Source: Dietzia timorensis (GTDB taxonomy: Bacteria > Actinomycetota > Actinomycetes > Mycobacteriales > Mycobacteriaceae). From it: a stretch of 6,847 nt of DNA. The translations under genes were made by a program, and so were the position numbers. The stretch lies in the NCBI RefSeq assembly GCF_020742175.1, contig NZ_DYXM01000173.1, positions 1-6,847 on the forward strand. Reading direction: 5' to 3'. The number at the start of each line of letters is the position of its first letter. Within the stretch, counting starts at the first letter, position 1. Under the pieces are notes generated by a model. It was not told where the DNA came from and did not search any database. It saw only the letters and a program-made list of their open reading frames with translations. Positions 6,207 to 6,847 of the stretch are shown one piece after another.

Positions 6207-6610
6207 GCATGGGCGCACAACGGCCGGAATTCGGCGAACGCACGATCGAGCTGAGCCGCGAGGACCTGCTCGAGTATGCGCGCGCGGCAGGCGACCCCAA
6301 CCCCATCCACCTTGACGACGAGGCCGCGCGCGCCCTCGGCCTCGACGGGGTCATCGCGCACGGCATGCTGACCTGGGCGCGTGTGCTTGCGGAGGTGGCC
6401 GACTGGGCCGGAGGATCGCACAAGATCGTGCGCAGCGAGGTGCGTTTCGCCAAGCCGGTGCCGGTGCCCATGGATGGGGCGGCGACCATCGAATTGACCG
6501 CGCGGGTCAAGGAGCCCGACCCGGCGACCGGATACTCCACGGTGATGCTCACGGCGAAGAACGAGGGGGCGAAAATCTACGGAAAAGCGGCGGTCACGGT
6601 GAAGCCATGA
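6203..6610 (+). CDS. hadB: HadB-like MaoC dehydratase, catalytic subunit
   Basis: Hot-dog-fold dehydratase of 135 aa that should remove water from (3R)-hydroxyacyl-ACP during acyl-chain elongation. It carries the full hydratase-2 motif: Y25, G30-D31-P-N33-P-I-H36 and D38, with catalytic D31 and H36, followed by GLDGVIAHGMLT (46-57), close to M. tuberculosis HadB as I recall it. The RFAKPVPVP segment (81-89) matches the HadB RFTAVVPVP strand, and the C-terminal KIYGKAAVTVK (124-134) completes the fold. The ATG at 6203 overlaps the hadA-like stop (ATGA), with GGGAGG at 6191-6196, 6 bases upstream. The ATG at 6209 with GGGGAGG at 6195-6201 is an equal alternative and removes two residues. Position next to tRNA-Trp matches the mycobacterial had locus, but hadC is absent. 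The pair could serve mycolate elongation or another acyl route. Confidence 0.88.
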   Translation: MSMGAQRPEFGERTIELSREDLLEYARAAGDPNPIHLDDEAARALGLDGVIAHGMLTWARVLAEVADWAGGSHKIVRSEVRFAKPVPVPMDGAATIELTARVKEPDPATGYSTVMLTAKNEGAKIYGKAAVTVKP

Positions 6611-6631
6611 GCTGCGGCGCGCTGCGTTCGG

Positions 6632-6661
6632 TTGGGACGGCTTCCGTCCATTGTGTAGAGT
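6632..6661 (+). promoter_or_regulatory. Candidate upstream promoter for tRNA-Trp
   Basis: TTGGGA (6632-6637), 18 bases, then TAGAGT (6656-6661), which fits TANNNT. The predicted start is near 6668, so the transcript would carry the following hairpin before the tRNA. The -35 matches TTGACA at four of six bases. Confidence 0.4.
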
Positions 6662-6694
6662 GAATCCTCGCGTGCTCCGTGGCGAGCGGTCGCT

Positions 6695-6717
6695 TCTGCA
6701 CCACACGTGGGTGCAGA
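6695..6717 (+). other. 8-bp hairpin between hadB and tRNA-Trp
   Basis: TCTGCACC (6695-6702) pairs perfectly with GGTGCAGA (6710-6717) around a 7-base loop. No T-run follows, so it is not a classical intrinsic terminator. It may end or trim hadB transcripts, act as an RNA processing site for the tRNA precursor, or be an operator just upstream of the second -10 box. Confidence 0.45.
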
Positions 6718-6722
6718 CGCCG

Positions 6723-6728
6723 TAGAGT
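6723..6728 (+). promoter_or_regulatory. -10 box just upstream of tRNA-Trp
   Basis: A second TAGAGT, inside the same GTAGAGT heptamer as at 6655-6661, ends 14 bases before the tRNA. Transcription from it would start near 6735, giving a very short 5' leader typical of stable RNA promoters. The expected -35 position falls on the hairpin and shows no TTGACA match. Confidence 0.45.
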
Positions 6729-6742
6729 CGAAGGAAACGCAA

Positions 6743-6818
<76 letters not shown>

Positions 6819-6823
6819 CATCC

Positions 6824-6841
6824 CCCGGGTGCGAGCCCGGG
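6824..6841 (+). terminator. Short GC hairpin after tRNA-Trp
   Basis: CCCGGG (6824-6829) and CCCGGG (6836-6841) can pair around TGCGAG. It begins 5 bases after the CCA tail and only a few bases remain before the window ends (GCCGATT? reads CCGATT after the stem), so a T-run cannot be judged. It could be a weak terminator or a 3' processing stem. Confidence 0.3.
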
Positions 6842-6847
6842 CCGATT

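Overview
This is high-GC actinobacterial DNA with dense, partly overlapping genes. The right end carries a HadA/HadB-like dehydratase pair directly followed by tRNA-Trp. That resembles the block before secE-nusG in mycolic-acid-containing Mycobacteriales, where Mycobacterium tuberculosis has hadA-hadB-hadC-trpT-secE. A mycolate-group genus (Dietzia-, Gordonia-, Tsukamurella- or Corynebacterium-like) is the best reading, but the window alone does not fix the genus.

Left half (1-3917, minus strand): a four-gene oxidative operon, read from right to left. It encodes a type I Baeyer-Villiger-type flavin monooxygenase, a PF10118-type protein usually named 'metal-dependent hydrolase', a phthalate-dioxygenase-reductase-like FMN/[2Fe-2S] reductase, and an aldehyde dehydrogenase cut off by the window edge. 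All three junctions are 4-base stop/start overlaps (ATGA, GTGA, ATGA), so the proteins are probably made by coupled translation. The PF10118 protein has Glu and two ExxH motifs in the order of a ferritin-like diiron carboxylate centre. I therefore read it as a probable diiron oxygenase fed by the neighbouring reductase, not a hydrolase. The set could hydroxylate, insert oxygen next to a ketone, and oxidise an aldehyde product, i.e. catabolise a hydrophobic alkane, ketone or terpenoid. The substrate is unknown.

Divergent control region (3918-4155): on the minus strand there is a perfect -35 (TTGACA) covered by the inverted repeat GACAT-N6-ATGTC, a likely operator. On the plus strand, GGGAAC and GTT lie at the spacing of a SigE/SigH-type ECF promoter in front of lemA.

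Right half (4156-6847, plus strand): lemA and an HtpX-like M48 membrane protease form a probable envelope-stress pair. Next come the hadA-like and hadB-like genes. The first may be made from a leaderless transcript and the second overlaps it by ATGA. A 132-base spacer then holds two TAGAGT -10-like boxes and an 8-bp hairpin, followed by tRNA-Trp(CCA). No hadC lies between hadB and the tRNA, and no rpmG precedes hadA. I saw no insertion sequence, CRISPR array or phage gene, and no gene-free stretch longer than 300 bases.
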